NCBI GenBank assembly: GCA_028718405.1
Contig: JAQULV010000056.1
Location: forward strand, 1-7,429
DNA: 7,429 nt
Source of the DNA: Smithellaceae bacterium
Lineage (GTDB): Bacteria > Desulfobacterota > Syntrophia > Syntrophales > JAQULV01
Reading direction: 5' to 3'
Positions within the stretch are counted from its first letter, which is position 1; each line of letters opens with the position of its first letter. This document shows, in pieces, positions 6,271-7,429 of this stretch. The translations under genes were made by a program, and so were the position numbers. Under the pieces are notes generated by a model. It did not search any database and had not been told where the DNA came from. It saw only the letters and a program-made list of their open reading frames with translations.

Positions 6271-7429
6271 ATGCTGGAAGGAAAGAAGATCATCCTGGGA
6301 ATCACCGGCGGTATCGCTGCTTATAAAGCGGCCGAGTTGACAAGGCTGTTCGTAGGAGAAAAGGCCCTCGTCAAGATCGTCATGACGAAAAGCGCGCAGG
6401 AATTCATAACGCCCATGACGATGCAGACCCTTTCGTGCCGCCCCGTGGCCGCCGCGATGTTCGGGGCGCCCGAAGATTACGAGATCGCCCACATAACGTT
6501 GGCTGAATGGGCGGATATCGTCATCGTTGCTCCGGCAACGGCTAACTTCATCGGCAAGGTCGCTTCCGGCATTGCCGACGACCTGCTTACGACGACCGTC
6601 ATGGCAACGAAGGCCCCCGTACTAATCTGCCCGGCCATGAACAGCAATATGTACGCGAATCCCATCGTTCAGGGAAACATCGAAAGACTTGAGACCTTGG
6701 GCTACCACATCATGGAAACGGGCTACGGTGAGCTTGCCTGCAAAACAGAAGGTCCGGGTAGACTGATCGATGTGACACAGATCGTGGAGGAGACGGAGTA
6801 TATCCTTGCCCCGAAGGACCTTTACGGAGAAAGATTTCTCATCACGGCAGGTCCGACAAGGGAGCCCTTTGATCCCGTTCGCTTCATCACCAATTATTCT
6901 TCCGGCAAGATGGGATATGCCCTGGCTCGGGCGGCTCGTCGCCGGGGAGCGGAGGTGACGCTCGTGAGCGGACCTGTTTCTCTCTCCGTACCGCGCGGCG
7001 TGACACGCGTGAGCGTCTCCAGCGCCTTGCAGATGAAAGACGCCGTGATGACGAATCTGGACACAGCCACGATCGTGATCAAGGCTGCCGCCGTGGCCGA
7101 TTATCGGCCCTCGCACTGTGAAGGCGAGAAGATAAAGAAAAAAGAAGGGACGTTGGAGATCTGTCTCGAGCGTAACCCCGATATCATCGCGGAAATAGGC
7201 AAGCGCAAGGGAAACAGAACCCTCGTCGGGTTTGCCATGGAGTCGGAGAACCTCCTGGAGAACGCGCGGGAAAAACTTATGGCAAAGAACATGGATTTGA
7301 TCGTCGCCAACGATTTAACCATGGAAGGGGCCGGGTTTCAAACCGATACCAACGTGATCAAGATTCTCTATCCTGACGGTGTCGTAGAGGAGCTTCCCCG
7401 AATGGAAAAGCTCGCCGTGGCGGACTGCA
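6271..7429 (+). CDS. coaBC: Bifunctional phosphopantothenoylcysteine decarboxylase / phosphopantothenate-cysteine ligase CoaBC (Dfp), 3' end missing
   Basis: Carries out two steps of coenzyme A synthesis: CoaB joins 4'-phosphopantothenate to cysteine using CTP, and CoaC, an FMN enzyme, decarboxylates the product to 4'-phosphopantetheine. The open frame gives 386 residues and then runs off the window; a full protein has about 400, so only a short tail is missing. CoaC (about 1-180) shows GITGGIAAYKA, catalytic His74 in AHITLAEW, APATANFIGK, PAMN (121-124) and the flexible-flap cysteine Cys157 in ELACKTEGPGR. CoaB (about 187 onward) shows ITAGPTREPFDPVRFITN (Asn208 region), SSGKMGYALA, KAAAVADYRP and the KIKK lysines (287-290). 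ATG 6271 is supported by GGGAAGGA (6257-6264). All key residues are intact, so it is a working gene cut by the window edge. It is divergent from the M23 gene and has its own promoter candidate. Confidence 0.95.
   Translation, partial: MLEGKKIILGITGGIAAYKAAELTRLFVGEKALVKIVMTKSAQEFITPMTMQTLSCRPVAAAMFGAPEDYEIAHITLAEWADIVIVAPATANFIGKVASGIADDLLTTTVMATKAPVLICPAMNSNMYANPIVQGNIERLETLGYHIMETGYGELACKTEGPGRLIDVTQIVEETEYILAPKDLYGERFLITAGPTREPFDPVRFITNYSSGKMGYALARAARRRGAEVTLVSGPVSLSVPRGVTRVSVSSALQMKDAVMTNLDTATIVIKAAAVADYRPSHCEGEKIKKKEGTLEICLERNPDIIAEIGKRKGNRTLVGFAMESENLLENAREKLMAKNMDLIVANDLTMEGAGFQTDTNVIKILYPDGVVEELPRMEKLAVADC

Noticed and set aside
6271..7429. coaBC as a truncated pseudogene
   Set aside because: The frame is open to the last base and all key residues are present; it is cut only by the window edge.

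Overview
The window looks like ordinary chromosomal housekeeping DNA of a Gram-negative bacterium. By eye it is moderately GC-rich, and the gene order lptB - rpoN - hpf - ptsN - hprK - rapZ resembles that of Desulfobacterota (former Deltaproteobacteria). The outer-membrane LPS-transport gene lptB argues for a Gram-negative cell, and an HprK homologue beside ptsN and rapZ argues against enterobacteria. The taxonomic guess is an inference from gene order only.

Layout. Positions 2-289 carry the 3' end of lptB, the LPS-export ATPase. Then follow, all on the + strand, rpoN (sigma-54), a 128-nt gap with a good sigma-70-type promoter, hpf (long ribosome hibernation factor), ptsN (EIIA-Ntr), a divergent hprK (HPr kinase family) and rapZ (P-loop RNase adapter family). 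Spacing is tight: 20 nt between lptB and rpoN, 16 nt between hpf and ptsN, 35 nt between ptsN and hprK, and an 8-nt overlap between hprK and rapZ. A convergent - strand gene (4664-6034) encodes a membrane-anchored M23 (LytM-type) zinc peptidase with Ig-like segments. Divergent from it, at 6271 on the + strand, starts coaBC (coenzyme A synthesis), which runs off the end of the window. The 236-nt gap between the last two genes holds one promoter candidate for each direction.

How the genes relate. The rpoN cluster is a stress and nitrogen regulatory block. It holds the alternative sigma factor, a factor that stores ribosomes as inactive 100S dimers, and parts of the nitrogen-related phosphotransferase system. 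HprK would phosphorylate an HPr/NPr protein on serine, and RapZ links to amino-sugar and RNA control where it has been studied. No HPr or Enzyme I gene lies in this window, so the phosphorelay must be completed elsewhere.

I found no clear evidence of a previously undescribed system. The points most worth a second look are the degenerate HprK, the RapZ C-terminus without the basic tail known from E. coli, and the structured rpoN-hpf junction.
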